DNA of 64,000 bases from Boudabousia marimammalium (GCF_001936115.1 NZ_MPDM01000001.1:62001-126000), one strand, 5' to 3'; counted from the stretch's first letter, positions 8,195 to 17,272 are shown. Made by a program: numbers and translations. The notes: generated by a model not told the origin, from the sequence alone.

Positions 8195-9061
8195 TTAACG
8201 CAAAGACACCTGGCGGGACACTAGGCCCGCCCGCGCCCGACGTTCATCATCAGTCAGCTCGTCACGGTTATCGATCTCCGCGACCAGCTTCTTCTCCAGC
8301 TGCGCCGCGGCGTCAGCTAGGTCGGCGGCAGCGGTACGCTCAGCCATTTCGAAGACCGGCACAATCAGGCCGCAAGTGCGGAAAGCCCCAATGAAACGAG
8401 TGTCCTCACCCAGGTGTGCTTCACCGCGGACCTTCAAGCGGGCCAGCGCGTCAAGGACACGGTTCTCAGGCTCGTTACGGATCCAGCGAACAAAATCGTG
8501 ATTCATGCGGCACCAGAAGGCGGACTCAGTGCCGGGAACAATTTCGGTCGGGATAGTTTCCTCAGCAGTATGATCAAGGGCGGACTTTACGTCCTCGTCC
8601 TCCAGCTTGGCGGGCTCCACCCAGAAATCGAAGTTCGGGGACATGTGGAACTCGAAGCTCTCAGTGTCGACAACCTCATCCAGGCGCGGGCCCGGGTCGC
8701 GCACGTCAAAGCCGGACAGTGCGGAGCCGTCTTCCAGCTTCAGCACGGCCACCGCGGCGGCACCCAGATCGTGGGAGAGGTCGCGGCTGTTCGCGGTGGT
8801 GCGGACCGCCACCATGGGGACACCATCGGCGCGCATAATGCCGGGAGTTCCCTCCGGCAGGTAGGAAACCAGCAGCAGCTCACGGCTGCCGTATTCTGGT
8901 TTCGTGGTGACTTTAACGTAACCGGACGGCACGAAGTCACGCAGCGCGACCAGCTGGTTTTCGAATGCGAGGCCTTCGAAGGGGCGGGCGACGAACGGAA
9001 TCGGCGCACGCTTAATCTTCTGCGGCTTGGACGGATCATATTTACGACTTGCTTTACCCAT
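8195..9061 (-). CDS. DUF5926 family protein
   Basis: 288 residues starting MGKASRKYDP at 9061; an upstream in-frame extension to 9118 lacks the family's conserved MGK start. DUF5926 proteins are conserved in actinobacteria and of unknown function. The protein is soluble, with a basic N-terminus (KPQKIKRAPIPFVARPFEGL), a central mixed alpha/beta body, and a charged helical C-terminus (AAQLEKKLVAEIDNRDELT). It probably forms an operon with the downstream glycosyltransferase. Confidence 0.85.
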   Translation of the reverse strand: MGKASRKYDPSKPQKIKRAPIPFVARPFEGLAFENQLVALRDFVPSGYVKVTTKPEYGSRELLLVSYLPEGTPGIMRADGVPMVAVRTTANSRDLSHDLGAAAVAVLKLEDGSALSGFDVRDPGPRLDEVVDTESFEFHMSPNFDFWVEPAKLEDEDVKSALDHTAEETIPTEIVPGTESAFWCRMNHDFVRWIRNEPENRVLDALARLKVRGEAHLGEDTRFIGAFRTCGLIVPVFEMAERTAAADLADAAAQLEKKLVAEIDNRDELTDDERRARAGLVSRQVSLR

Positions 9062-9277
9062 GGGTAAAAGATTAGCGTACCCGCGGGTGTTTTGCCGGAA
9101 ACTACGCGAAGAAAGCACACTCAGACGGCAGTGACCACCGAGATCAGTGGGGTCAGTAGAGGCAGTGCAGGGACGTTAGCTCCCCTGGCTGTCCCCCTCG
9201 TCAGCCTTTGAACGTATTATCCTGAAGATACGGTAAAGTACCTTTGTAATACTGAAACAGAGCTTTGAGGAAAAGTC

Positions 9278-11014
9278 ATGTCCGAATCCGCACGGGAAGC
9301 CCAGCAGCCGGCAGACGCAAACAGCGACGCCGCGAAGGCTAAATCTGAGCAGTCTGGGACCTCGGCGGCGCCCGAGAAAATCAACGTGGTGCGGTCTTCG
9401 CTGACCATCGCGGCCGGCACGATGACTTCCCGCGCCCTCGGGTTCATCCGTGGCGCCCTCCTGATTGCAGTATTGGGCGCGGTCGGCGTGCAAGACTCCT
9501 TCCAGGTGGCGAACACGCTGCCGCAGCAGGTGTATGGGCTGCTGGCCGGCTCCGTCATTGCGGCCGTCCTGATTCCAGAAATCGTCCGGGCCTTTGACCG
9601 TAAGGATGGTGGCCGGGACTATGTGAACCGACTGCTCACCCTGACCGGCACCGCCCTGTTCGTCATGACTTTGGTGATGACAGTGGGCGCAGTGGTGCTG
9701 GTCGACATTACGTACCCGGCCCTGTCCCCGCAGGTGCAGCAGCTGGCTTACGTGTGGGCTTTCTGGTTTATGCCGCAGATTTTCTTCTACGGAATGCAGT
9801 CGGTTCTGGGGCAGGTGCTCAACGCCCTCGGCCATTTCTGGGAGGCCGCCTGGTCCCCAGTTTTGAACAATATTATTGCGATTGCGGGCCTGTTCTTCTA
9901 TGTGTGGCTGTTCGGCTGGGCGCCGAAGGGCTACACGGATCCGGCGGCTCTCACGCAGTCGCAGATCATTACGATAGCGATCCCCACCACCCTCGGCATT
10001 GTCGTGCAAGCCATGGTTTTGCTGTGGCCTTTGAAAACGGTCGGGTTCTTCCCGAAGTTCACCTGGGGTTTCCGCGGTTACGGGCTGGGCCGGGCCTTTC
10101 GGATTGCGGCCTGGACGATGGCCTCCGCGACCATATACATGCTGTCTTTGCTGTCGGTGCAGTGGCTGGCGTCCGGCGCGGAAGGGTACGGCGCCGCGCA
10201 GAATCTGATTATTTCCGGGCCGGCGGCGCGCGCTAACGCTTACGCGATTTTGATGCTGCCGCACTCTGTGTTCACGGTGTCGATTATGACGGCGATTTTC
10301 CCGAAGCTGGCGCATTACGCTTCCAGTGGTGCGGCTGAGAAGATGCGGGGCGCCTACGATAAGTACATTCGCGATATTTTTGCCCTCAGCCTGTTCTTCT
10401 CCATCAGCTTGCTGGTTTTCGCGGTGCCGATTTTCCAGGCGTATGCGCCGTCGCGTTCCGTGGCGGAGGTTTTCGCTTACGCACAGGTGTTGAAAGCGTA
10501 CTCTCCGGGCCTGATTTTCTTGGCCTTGTTCGGTATGCAGGTGAAGGTGCTGCTGTCTTATGGTCTGGCCCGCGTCTCCTTCATTGGGTATGTCGCGAAG
10601 GCCGGCACTTTGGTGTTGGCGGCGCTGCTGGTGTGGCTGCTGGTGAATCCGTTGCGCTGGGTGGCGGTCGGCGCGATGGCGGAGATTGTGTCTTTCATTG
10701 CGGGCTCCATGTACATGCATTACCGGATTGAGAAGCTACTGCCGGGGCAGAATAATGAGAAGCTGTTGCGGGACCTGATTGGTTCCCTGATTGCGGCGAT
10801 TCCAACGTGGATGGTGGCGTCGCTGGTGCTGTGGCTGCGCGGCGAGTTCGTGAAGGGCTCCCCCTCCTATGTGTTCACCTATTCGGTGCTGACCTGCGTG
10901 ATTGGCGGCCTGCTGTCCCTGGCCACCTACCTGCTGATGCTGTGGGCCGTGGGCAACCGCGAGGCCGTGGGGGCGCTGGCTTCGCGTTTTCAGCGGTTCC
11001 TGCCGCGCCGCTGA
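9278..11014 (+). CDS. murJ: Lipid II flippase MurJ
   Basis: 578 residues with about 14 membrane helices, MviN/MurJ family of the MOP superfamily. It moves lipid II across the cytoplasmic membrane for peptidoglycan synthesis. A hydrophilic ~40-residue N-terminal extension (Ala/Glu/Ser-rich) precedes the first helix, where the family-typical TSRALGFIRGALL is visible; VQDSFQVANTLPQQVYGLLAGS follows in the next helix pair (shown in part). It lacks the C-terminal pseudokinase domain that long actinobacterial MurJ proteins carry. GAGGAAAAGTC directly precedes the ATG. A long open frame on the opposite strand (9176-10720) is a GC-skew shadow. Confidence 0.93.
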   Translation: MSESAREAQQPADANSDAAKAKSEQSGTSAAPEKINVVRSSLTIAAGTMTSRALGFIRGALLIAVLGAVGVQDSFQVANTLPQQVYGLLAGSVIAAVLIPEIVRAFDRKDGGRDYVNRLLTLTGTALFVMTLVMTVGAVVLVDITYPALSPQVQQLAYVWAFWFMPQIFFYGMQSVLGQVLNALGHFWEAAWSPVLNNIIAIAGLFFYVWLFGWAPKGYTDPAALTQSQIITIAIPTTLGIVVQAMVLLWPLKTVGFFPKFTWGFRGYGLGRAFRIAAWTMASATIYMLSLLSVQWLASGAEGYGAAQNLIISGPAARANAYAILMLPHSVFTVSIMTAIFPKLAHYASSGAAEKMRGAYDKYIRDIFALSLFFSISLLVFAVPIFQAYAPSRSVAEVFAYAQVLKAYSPGLIFLALFGMQVKVLLSYGLARVSFIGYVAKAGTLVLAALLVWLLVNPLRWVAVGAMAEIVSFIAGSMYMHYRIEKLLPGQNNEKLLRDLIGSLIAAIPTWMVASLVLWLRGEFVKGSPSYVFTYSVLTCVIGGLLSLATYLLMLWAVGNREAVGALASRFQRFLPRR

Positions 11015-11081
11015 TTTAGGCGCGGGGTCGGCGCGGAGGTCGGCGGGGGGTCGGCGGGCTTCACGGGTTTCGCATAGTTTT

Positions 11082-11098
11082 GGGGCCGAGGACGAGGG
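11082..11098 (+). repeat. Recurrent oligomer GGGGCCGAGGACGAGG
   Basis: This 16-mer occurs exactly at 3761, 11082, 55691 and, on the minus strand, 57284. The shorter CCGAGGACGAGG also occurs at 8130 and, on the minus strand, near 2107. Two of the four full copies are intergenic and two lie inside coding sequence, in different proteins, so it is not a protein motif. Here it lies about 40 bp upstream of the M81 peptidase gene. Confidence 0.75.
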
Positions 11099-11138
11099 TG
11101 AGCGGTAATAAATTTGTTCAGTGTGGAAGGAGTGTACG

Positions 11139-12698
11139 GTGTCTAGAGTTGATGCGGTGTCTGAGTTTTCTACGGTGTCTGGGGCTGCACTGAGGCGCCC
11201 TCGTCCCCGCGTCGCGGTGTGCGGGATTCATATTGAGTCCTCAACTTTCACCCCGTATTTGTCGGGGGAGGCGGATTTTGTGGTGACGCGCGGTGATGAG
11301 CTGATGGCCCGGTTTTTCTGGCGTGATTACACGTGGGCGCAGGCGGTGGATTGGGTGCCGGTCCTGCATGCGCAGGCTTTGCCGGGCGGCGTGGTGAAGG
11401 CTTCCGCTTATGGCGCTTGGAAGGCGGAGATTTTGGAGGGCTTGGCCGCCGCGATGCGTGAGGGCGGCCTGGATGGCTTGTTCTTCGACATTCATGGCGC
11501 GATGAGCGTGGAGGGTTTGGATGATGCGGAGGGCGACCTGATTTCCGCGATCCGGGCCGTCATTGGGTCGGAGCCTTTTGTGAGTGCGTCCATGGATTTG
11601 CATGGGAATGTTTCTGAGGTTTTGTTCGATGAGACGGACCTGTTGACCTGCTACCGGATGGCCCCGCATGAGGATGCTTTGGAGTCGCGGATGCGGGCGG
11701 CGAAGAATCTGGTGGATCGGGTTTTGGCGCCTCGGGCTGAGGATGGTTCGATCGTTCGTCCGGCGAAGGCGCTGATGCATGTGCCGGTGTTGTTGCCGGG
11801 CGAGAAGACTTCTACGCGTTTGGAGCCGGCGAAGTCTTTGTATGCGCAGTTGCCGGCGGTGGAGGTCATGCCGGGGATTCTTGATGCGTCGATTTGGATT
11901 GGTTTCGCTTGGGCGGATCAGCCGCGTTGTCAGGCCGCGATCTGTGTTTATGGTGATGATGATGCGCTGGTGAGGTCGGTGGCCGCTGATTTGGGTGAGC
12001 AGTTCTGGGCGGCGCATGACCGTTTCGAGTTTGTCGCCCCGACCGGTAGTTTTGCTGAGTGTTTGCGGGTGGCCGAGGGTTCTGTGGCTGCCGGTCGGAC
12101 GCCGTTCTTTATTTCTGATTCTGGCGATAATCCGGGCGCGGGCGGCGCTGACGATGTGACGGTGGCTTTAGCTGGCCTGCTGGAGTGGGAGCCGCTCAGG
12201 TCGGGCCGCTTCAGCGGCATTTATGCGTCGATTGTGGATCCGGTCGCGGTCGCGGCGGCTGATGCTGCTGGCGTGGGTGGCCGCGTGGATGTGTCGGTGG
12301 GCGGCAAGATTGATACGCGGGCGCCGGGGCCGGTTGAGGTGGCTGGCGCTGAGGTGGTGGCTTTGGCGGATGATCCGATGGGTGGCCGGGTCGCGGCTTT
12401 GCGTTGTGGCGGACTGGTGTTCGTGGTGACTTCGAGGCGGCATCAGTATGCTACGGCTGCGGATTTTGCGCGGCTTGGTTTGGAGCCGACTGCGGCTGAT
12501 GTGGTGGTTGTGAAGATTGGCTATTTGGAGCCGGATTTGTTTGAGATGCAGGCGGGCTGGATGATGGCTTTGACGCCGGGTGGCGTGGATCAGGATCTGC
12601 TACGTTTGGGTCATCATCGGGTGTCGCGGCCGTTGTTTCCGTTTGATACGGGTTTTGATCCGTTGCCGTTGCCGGTGCGTTTTGTGGCTGGACATTAG
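11139..12698 (+). CDS. M81 family metallopeptidase (MlrC-like)
   Basis: 519 residues. The GTG at 11139 is chosen because GGAAGGAG (11125-11132) lies six bases upstream; a GTG at 11121 would include that site in the coding region. M81/DUF1485 features: VAVCGIHIESSTF near the N-terminus (metal ligands H and E), LDGLFFDIHGAM at about residue 115, SASMDLHGNVS, and the C-terminal domain with SDSGDNPGAGGADD. The founding member MlrC cleaves linearised microcystin, but most members have unknown peptide-like substrates. Cytoplasmic, no signal peptide. It follows murJ by about 120 bp. Confidence 0.88.
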   Translation: MSRVDAVSEFSTVSGAALRRPRPRVAVCGIHIESSTFTPYLSGEADFVVTRGDELMARFFWRDYTWAQAVDWVPVLHAQALPGGVVKASAYGAWKAEILEGLAAAMREGGLDGLFFDIHGAMSVEGLDDAEGDLISAIRAVIGSEPFVSASMDLHGNVSEVLFDETDLLTCYRMAPHEDALESRMRAAKNLVDRVLAPRAEDGSIVRPAKALMHVPVLLPGEKTSTRLEPAKSLYAQLPAVEVMPGILDASIWIGFAWADQPRCQAAICVYGDDDALVRSVAADLGEQFWAAHDRFEFVAPTGSFAECLRVAEGSVAAGRTPFFISDSGDNPGAGGADDVTVALAGLLEWEPLRSGRFSGIYASIVDPVAVAAADAAGVGGRVDVSVGGKIDTRAPGPVEVAGAEVVALADDPMGGRVAALRCGGLVFVVTSRRHQYATAADFARLGLEPTAADVVVVKIGYLEPDLFEMQAGWMMALTPGGVDQDLLRLGHHRVSRPLFPFDTGFDPLPLPVRFVAGH

Positions 12699-12768
12699 TT
12701 TGCTGGTACAGCTATGCTTCGATGACTGCGTCCAGTTCACCAATCCATTGGGCGGGCTGGCGACTGAC

Positions 12769-14088
12769 CTACTGAGCGGGTATTAGACCGGAGACGGTTA
12801 AAAACCCTAGCTGCTTATCTAAAGGAATGCTGCCTCGGCCTGTTTCTTGGAAGGTTTGCGCATCGAGCTCAATAATCCGGACTAGTTTTTTCTCCCCTTC
12901 GAAACTGTTTCCGAGCAGATAGATTTTCCCGTCCCTAGACTTCGCGGTGGCATCGTAAAGATGATTATCATGGTCAATAAGAGCAACCTTGTTTTGGTGT
13001 GAATCAAAGACTTCAAAAACTCGCTGGTCTTCGACCATAAACTTGTCTGTACCTGCCCAAATCAATTTCGTGTATTTTCCTGATGGAACGAAAATTTTTA
13101 CTAGTTTGCCGTTTTCATATCGGGCGATTGCGTCAGACGGTCCCTTATCAGCTGCCATATGAATTATGGGAGTGTCACCCATCATTTTGACATCATCGAA
13201 TGCTGTGTACTCTTTGTCTTCTACTAGGTTCTCTAGCTTACCGGTGTTCGCATCTATCACCGCGAACGCTCCATGATAATTGGAGAAATCGCCAGTTTTA
13301 GCTAGGGTTTTGCCGCAGACATACAGCTTGTTTTTGTGAAACACCATGCTTTCTACTGAGATAGGTAATGAGAATTCATGAAGTAGCTCCCCGGTGTCCA
13401 CGCTGATAGCTAAGATCCTGCTGGCAATAGCGGAGCCTCTGGAAACAGAGGGTAAATAGACAATCGAGTCACTTTTCGTTACGGTCGACGGATATAAAAA
13501 TTGACCTTTCAGAGCGTTTTTCACATTGTTGTTTACTCCGGTTCTGGTTAGAGAGTAGATTTCAACCTTGACGGAGTTAAAGAACCAGAGTGAATCCTCG
13601 TCCTGCTTGGGAAAGCTGTTCCCACGGAAAGGTAGCCTACTTGAGCTGACTACGTTAAAATTTTCGTCAACCACTGTGGCGATATTCTGCAGCTCTAGGC
13701 GTTCACGGTCTATGTCATCGGAGTTCCCCAAATCCAGAGGTTCTATAGTTTGTTGCACAAAAATAAACTTACCGTCGAGTGGGAACTGTACTTCGTCCAT
13801 GAGCGGAGCCGGTTTGGAGTTCTTTGCCGAGCCGGGTTTGCTGGGCTGCTCGGGGCTGCTGGAGTGCTCGGGGCTGCTGGAGTGCTCGGGGCGGGACCAG
13901 TTGACGACTAGTTCACCTGTGGAGTTAGACCAGCCGATTTCCACGCCTGCGCAGGCACCGAGTACAGATACTAGGGGGATGATTACTGCTAGCAGGGCGT
14001 AACGTCGCCCTGCTCTACCTGATCGGTTGTGGGGTAGTGAAGAGTCGGGCACGATTTCTCCTAGGTTTGCTTTACTGAAACCCATCAT
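12769..14088 (-). CDS. Secreted lipoprotein, beta-propeller-like, paralogue 1
   Basis: 439 residues. Lipobox SVLGAC (Cys46) follows a hydrophobic segment (LLAVIIPLV). A Ser/Pro linker with tandem SSSPEH units (about residues 68-90) leads to a body of repeating beta-rich blocks of the type found in PQQ/WD-like propellers (ILAISVDTGELLHEF, AVIDANTGKLENL). The next gene encodes a shorter paralogue with the shared FPL-D/E-GKF motif after the linker. Function unknown; likely a cell-surface binding protein. GC content is lower than in neighbouring core genes. The start is uncertain: two ATGs lie together at 14088 and 14085. Confidence 0.7.
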   Translation of the reverse strand: MMGFSKANLGEIVPDSSLPHNRSGRAGRRYALLAVIIPLVSVLGACAGVEIGWSNSTGELVVNWSRPEHSSSPEHSSSPEQPSKPGSAKNSKPAPLMDEVQFPLDGKFIFVQQTIEPLDLGNSDDIDRERLELQNIATVVDENFNVVSSSRLPFRGNSFPKQDEDSLWFFNSVKVEIYSLTRTGVNNNVKNALKGQFLYPSTVTKSDSIVYLPSVSRGSAIASRILAISVDTGELLHEFSLPISVESMVFHKNKLYVCGKTLAKTGDFSNYHGAFAVIDANTGKLENLVEDKEYTAFDDVKMMGDTPIIHMAADKGPSDAIARYENGKLVKIFVPSGKYTKLIWAGTDKFMVEDQRVFEVFDSHQNKVALIDHDNHLYDATAKSRDGKIYLLGNSFEGEKKLVRIIELDAQTFQETGRGSIPLDKQLGFLTVSGLIPAQ

Positions 14089-14161
14089 ATTTGTTCTCTA
14101 CGGGATGTGAATGGTTTTGTTATCCGCTTCGCTAGATTTTACTCAGAGCCAGCAGGCCATT

Positions 14162-15208
14162 TTATTGCGGAACTAGCGCACCGAGGCGGAACGGGTTCTT
14201 GGAGTCCACTAGGATGCTGGCTTCGCTGACTTTTTCCCGTGTTTCCAGGTCAATGGTGAGGGCCCGGAATCGGGCGTTCACATCTTTGGCTTTGCCGGTG
14301 ACGAAGAGGTACAGTTTGCCGTCTTGGACTTGGGCGGAGTTAAACTCGTTCACATCGCCTAAATCAATGCTATCGGTGGTCTGCCCGTCCGCGGTTTTGG
14401 CGAAGTGCAGGCGGTTGCCTTCAAGGTAGACAAATTCTTCCTCGTCCCCCGTGATGAGTCGAGGGCTACCGTTCACGCCGAGGCTGCGGAGTTTGCCGTC
14501 CCGATACTCGTAGATTTCCCCGGAGTCGGCGTAGCGTTCACCCAAGGTGACCAGGGTACGGCCGGGCAGCGGCAGGATTTGCTCGAAATTTAGGGGCGAG
14601 TCGTAGTCAAAACGGTCCAGGATTTGGCCGGTCAGGGCGTCTATGGTGAGGAGTACGGTACCACCGTCACTGATGGCTTGCCCGGAAACGTAAAGTTTTT
14701 CATCCAACAGTTTCATCGCGGAAGCGTTGAGCGGAAGTTCAACCGTGTAGAGGTTCTGCTCGCCAGCTTCAGGGCGGGCCATCAGCTCAGAATTTCGCTG
14801 GTCCTGTATCTCCAAATGCCCATTCGTGGCGTAATAGCAGGTGCCGCCACCGCTGGCAATCGCCGCAATCCCCAAGCCGGCAGGCTTTTTGGGGTACTCA
14901 GTCAGGATGGTTTTCGTGGGTGTGACGGTCAGCTGCTGGTTGGCATAATTTTGCGCCAAGTGGATTGCCCCCTGATTCGCCGCAATAAACCCTAGCTTGC
15001 TGGGCAGGAGGTCACCGGTTTGCTGAATCTTGCCGGCCTCATCAATGACCGTCACATGCGTGAGCGCAGCATCCTCGGAAGATTCAAACAGCAGGAACTT
15101 GCCTTCCAGCGGGAAAGTCAAGGGGTTCCCCCGCACGCATCCACCAAGGACGAGGGCGAGCGGCAAAACAGCCGCCAGCAGCAGGCGAAGGTGTCGTGTT
15201 CTCAGCAT
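14162..15208 (-). CDS. Secreted lipoprotein, beta-propeller-like, paralogue 2
   Basis: 348 residues, lipobox LVLGGC (Cys24), immediately followed by NPLTFPLEGKFLLF, matching FPLDGKFIFV of the neighbouring lipoprotein. The rest has the same repeating beta blocks (LLTIDALTGQILDRF, LTIDLETREKVSE), and both proteins end in a G-x-L-V/I-P-x-Q pattern (GALVPQ here, GLIPAQ there). It is transcribed ahead of its longer paralogue with a 73-bp gap. The two look like a gene duplication; this copy lacks the Ser/Pro linker. No ligand can be inferred. Confidence 0.7.
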   Translation of the reverse strand: MLRTRHLRLLLAAVLPLALVLGGCVRGNPLTFPLEGKFLLFESSEDAALTHVTVIDEAGKIQQTGDLLPSKLGFIAANQGAIHLAQNYANQQLTVTPTKTILTEYPKKPAGLGIAAIASGGGTCYYATNGHLEIQDQRNSELMARPEAGEQNLYTVELPLNASAMKLLDEKLYVSGQAISDGGTVLLTIDALTGQILDRFDYDSPLNFEQILPLPGRTLVTLGERYADSGEIYEYRDGKLRSLGVNGSPRLITGDEEEFVYLEGNRLHFAKTADGQTTDSIDLGDVNEFNSAQVQDGKLYLFVTGKAKDVNARFRALTIDLETREKVSEASILVDSKNPFRLGALVPQ

Positions 15209-16140
15209 GACGGTGGCTCCTAGATCTGCGGTATTGCTTATGGTTCTAGTGTAAAGGGGCGGCGGGACATTTTAGGGCGCTTAATGCAAACTGTATGCCT
15301 AGGTAACGGATCTACAGATTCTACTTGAGCTGATTCCGGAGGCGGAGGCAATCTGCCACAAATAAGATACTTGCATTGAGGTCGTTGTTGGAATCGCAAG
15401 GGAGTCCGGCCTGAAACTATCTGGCGGCCCAGGCGCGTAGGTTAATGTTGGAGAGTGTGGGCGTGATGGAACCTAAGGCGCAGCTGATGGAGGAAGCGGA
15501 TGAGCAGAGTATATTTTTCTGACCCTGCCGATTGATGTTCTTTGAACCCACGAATCTTATTTTCCGGTTCGCTCTTTTCGCTGCCTCATCGTTTGGTTTT
15601 AAACTGAATATTTAGCCAATACTTGTTCCAGAAGCAGCGAATCCGTTGACTTTCAGTATATTGTTTCCCCTCACAGTTACTTCTGATTCTAGACCATCTG
15701 TTTCGGCGATAAGATTGATGAACTGCGCAGGGCCTTACCTTTGCTATCTCTGATTAAGCGTCAAATAGTCTGAACACTCTCTGCCTAAGATGCTCGATAT
15801 CCCACTGTGAGTACAAGCGGAACGAACAGATCATCAAAGCATTCTTTAGCCACTCCCGGTGCAATAATACGTACGCTAGTAGTCTGTTTCGACGCAACAG
15901 TCGAAACAGAATGTGAGGTGTTGGCGCACACATTCTGATTTATGTTATAAGCTAAGTCAGCAACGCAGGTAAACTTGCCTCCCACGAGGCTATGAGGTGG
16001 CGGCTAAACTCGATTATATACCCATCTTGCGCCCCTAACATGGAGACATCTAGAGATTGTACGCAGCTATGCCACCTAACTCGAGAATCCATATCGGACG
16101 ATTAATGTTAATCTTAGCTACTGCACTGTGGCGTAGCTAG
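15209..16140. other. Left edge of the accessory region, no supported gene
   Basis: Base composition falls from GC-rich to AT-rich across about 15.25-15.55 kb. Short open stretches (for example 15785-15985 on the minus strand) have no recognisable family, start site or neighbour support. The only clear structure is a perfect inverted repeat at 15883-15910. Coding remnants may exist but are too short to name. Confidence 0.6.
15883..15910. repeat. Perfect 11-bp inverted repeat
   Basis: TCTGTTTCGAC (15883-15893), six bases (GCAACA), GTCGAAACAGA (15900-15910). There is no T-run on either side, so a factor-independent terminator is unlikely. It could be an operator or a recombination site near the island edge. 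Confidence 0.7.
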
Positions 16141-16428
16141 TCAGGAAACTTCGAGTGCTTTCTTTATCGCTAGAAGGAAGGGCTCATCTTGGGCTCTGGT
16201 ATCTGAGTCGAGTTCTTCGTATGGTCGGATAGCCTCATGGCTCGGATCTTGTCGCATCATCCAGGCTGACCATGCATCATGAACATCTGAGGCAGTGACA
16301 TCGGATCCTTTTGCCCTCATTAGTACGGCATAGATAACAAATAGCGAATCGGCGTTATCTGGCACAGAGGTGCCCCCTGGGAGGACTTGCTTGATGAGTT
16401 CAGCATCTTGTTGTAGGTAATTCTTCAT
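16141..16428 (-). CDS. Small soluble protein of the TIR operon (DUF7701-like)
   Basis: 95 residues from the ATG at 16428; a TTG six bases upstream is less likely. The pattern DNADSLFVIYAVLMRAKG, then DVHDAWSAWMM, then HEAIRPYEELD is, from memory, that of a small conserved actinobacterial family (DUF7701-type) of unknown function; the domain number should be checked. No signal peptide or membrane helix. Third gene of a tight operon: its ATG overlaps the TGA of the membrane protein gene (ATGA), so it is translated with it. This coupling suggests it modulates or is a cofactor of the TIR/membrane pair. Confidence 0.75.
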   Translation of the reverse strand: MKNYLQQDAELIKQVLPGGTSVPDNADSLFVIYAVLMRAKGSDVTASDVHDAWSAWMMRQDPSHEAIRPYEELDSDTRAQDEPFLLAIKKALEVS

Positions 16429-16898
16429 TGGCAAATTACTGCTGTCAGGAGGATTAGGTAGAGGCCACCGAAGACGGCAGGTATGCCTCGTTCTACGGTT
16501 CCTAGCTGTTGAAGGCCCACTAGTACTTTAGAACGCTTATCTTCCGGTGGATCATTTTGTCCGAGTTGGTCCCACTCGTCGGTGAAGGGTTTGACGGGCA
16601 GGTGTTCATTCTCGATTTTATTGATGACCTTGAATTTCGCCTCGTTCAATCGGCGGTAATTCCGCAGAAGGAACCACCAGCACACTGACACCAAGACGCC
16701 TGCTATGCAAACCGATATCGCCATGACAGGATCTAATGCAGGCGTCTTATTGAGCCCGATAACGGCAACCAAGGTCGTGTTAAGCGTCAGGAAGAACGCG
16801 TTCGTGGTTGCCCGTCGCGATGAGATACGGTCGGCCATTTCTACAGCTATTTTGTATATCTCAATGACTCGCGAATCAGGAAGTTCGGAGTCGCTCAT
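16425..16898 (-). CDS. Three-helix membrane protein paired with TIR (RipA-like)
   Basis: 157 residues from the ATG at 16898, which overlaps the TIR gene's TGA (ATGA). Visible plan: a cytoplasmic N-terminal helix ending in ADRISSRRATTN, helix 1 (FFLTLNTTLVAVIGL), helix 2 (AISVCIAGVLVSVCWWFLL), the conserved RNYRRLNEAKFKVINKIE, a cytoplasmic loop with WDQLG, then IERG/VERGIPAVF leading into helix 3 (GGLYLILLTAVIC). This matches, from memory, proteins annotated as 'RipA family octameric membrane protein', which often lie beside TIR genes. The inferred role is a membrane effector or pore that responds to a TIR-made nucleotide signal. It lacks the SLOG or macro sensor domain of known ThsA effectors. 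Confidence 0.75.
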   Translation of the reverse strand: MSDSELPDSRVIEIYKIAVEMADRISSRRATTNAFFLTLNTTLVAVIGLNKTPALDPVMAISVCIAGVLVSVCWWFLLRNYRRLNEAKFKVINKIENEHLPVKPFTDEWDQLGQNDPPEDKRSKVLVGLQQLGTVERGIPAVFGGLYLILLTAVICQ

Positions 16899-17272
16899 CG
16901 TTTGCCTTGAATAAGCGATTTCAAATTGTTCCACGTCCATTCATAAAGCGTGTCGCTCGACTCCGCTGATGTAGGTAGCCTGACCAAATCCTTGTACCCC
17001 GCGAGAAGTAAGTAGGGTACGTTCTCTTCTTTTGCGATGCGAAGTTCGGCGGCGACCCCAGTCGCCGTATCTGTATGACGACCACAAAGAACTATTACTA
17101 GACCAGCCGAACGGATACGGCGGCGGGCTTCAGCCCTCCAAGTAGGTGAAGCAGTCTTGATAGACCAGTCTGCAATTTCGAAAGGCGAGTCGGGATACTT
17201 TGCTTGGCCGACAAGAAGATCCTTGAGTCTTGCGTCGTGGTCATAGTCGAAACTGATGAATGCTCGTTTCAT
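16895..17272 (-). CDS. TIR-like NADase-type signalling protein (ThsB-like)
   Basis: 125 residues, a stand-alone TIR-like domain of the DUF1863/ThsB group. Strand 1 is RAFISFDYDHD, a central strand AGLVIVLCGRHT, and the candidate catalytic glutamate lies in TGVAAELRIAKEE (about residue 79). ThsB proteins of Thoeris defence turn NAD+ into cyclic-ADP-ribose-type signals after phage infection; that this one does is inference. AAAGGAAT six bases before the ATG supports the start. First gene of the operon TIR / membrane protein / small protein, each pair joined by ATGA overlaps, so the three products are probably made in fixed ratio. Confidence 0.82.
   Translation of the reverse strand: MKRAFISFDYDHDARLKDLLVGQAKYPDSPFEIADWSIKTASPTWRAEARRRIRSAGLVIVLCGRHTDTATGVAAELRIAKEENVPYLLLAGYKDLVRLPTSAESSDTLYEWTWNNLKSLIQGKR

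Noticed and set aside
9176-10720. 514-codon open frame opposite murJ
   Set aside because: Its composition (Gln/Arg/His-rich, no domain) is that of an antisense shadow in GC-rich DNA; murJ is unambiguous.
11241-12017. 258-codon open frame opposite the M81 gene
   Set aside because: Arg/His-rich antisense shadow; the plus-strand gene has clear M81 motifs.
15785-15985. 66-codon open frame on the minus strand
   Set aside because: No family, ribosome site or conserved neighbour; AT-rich DNA often has open frames of this size.
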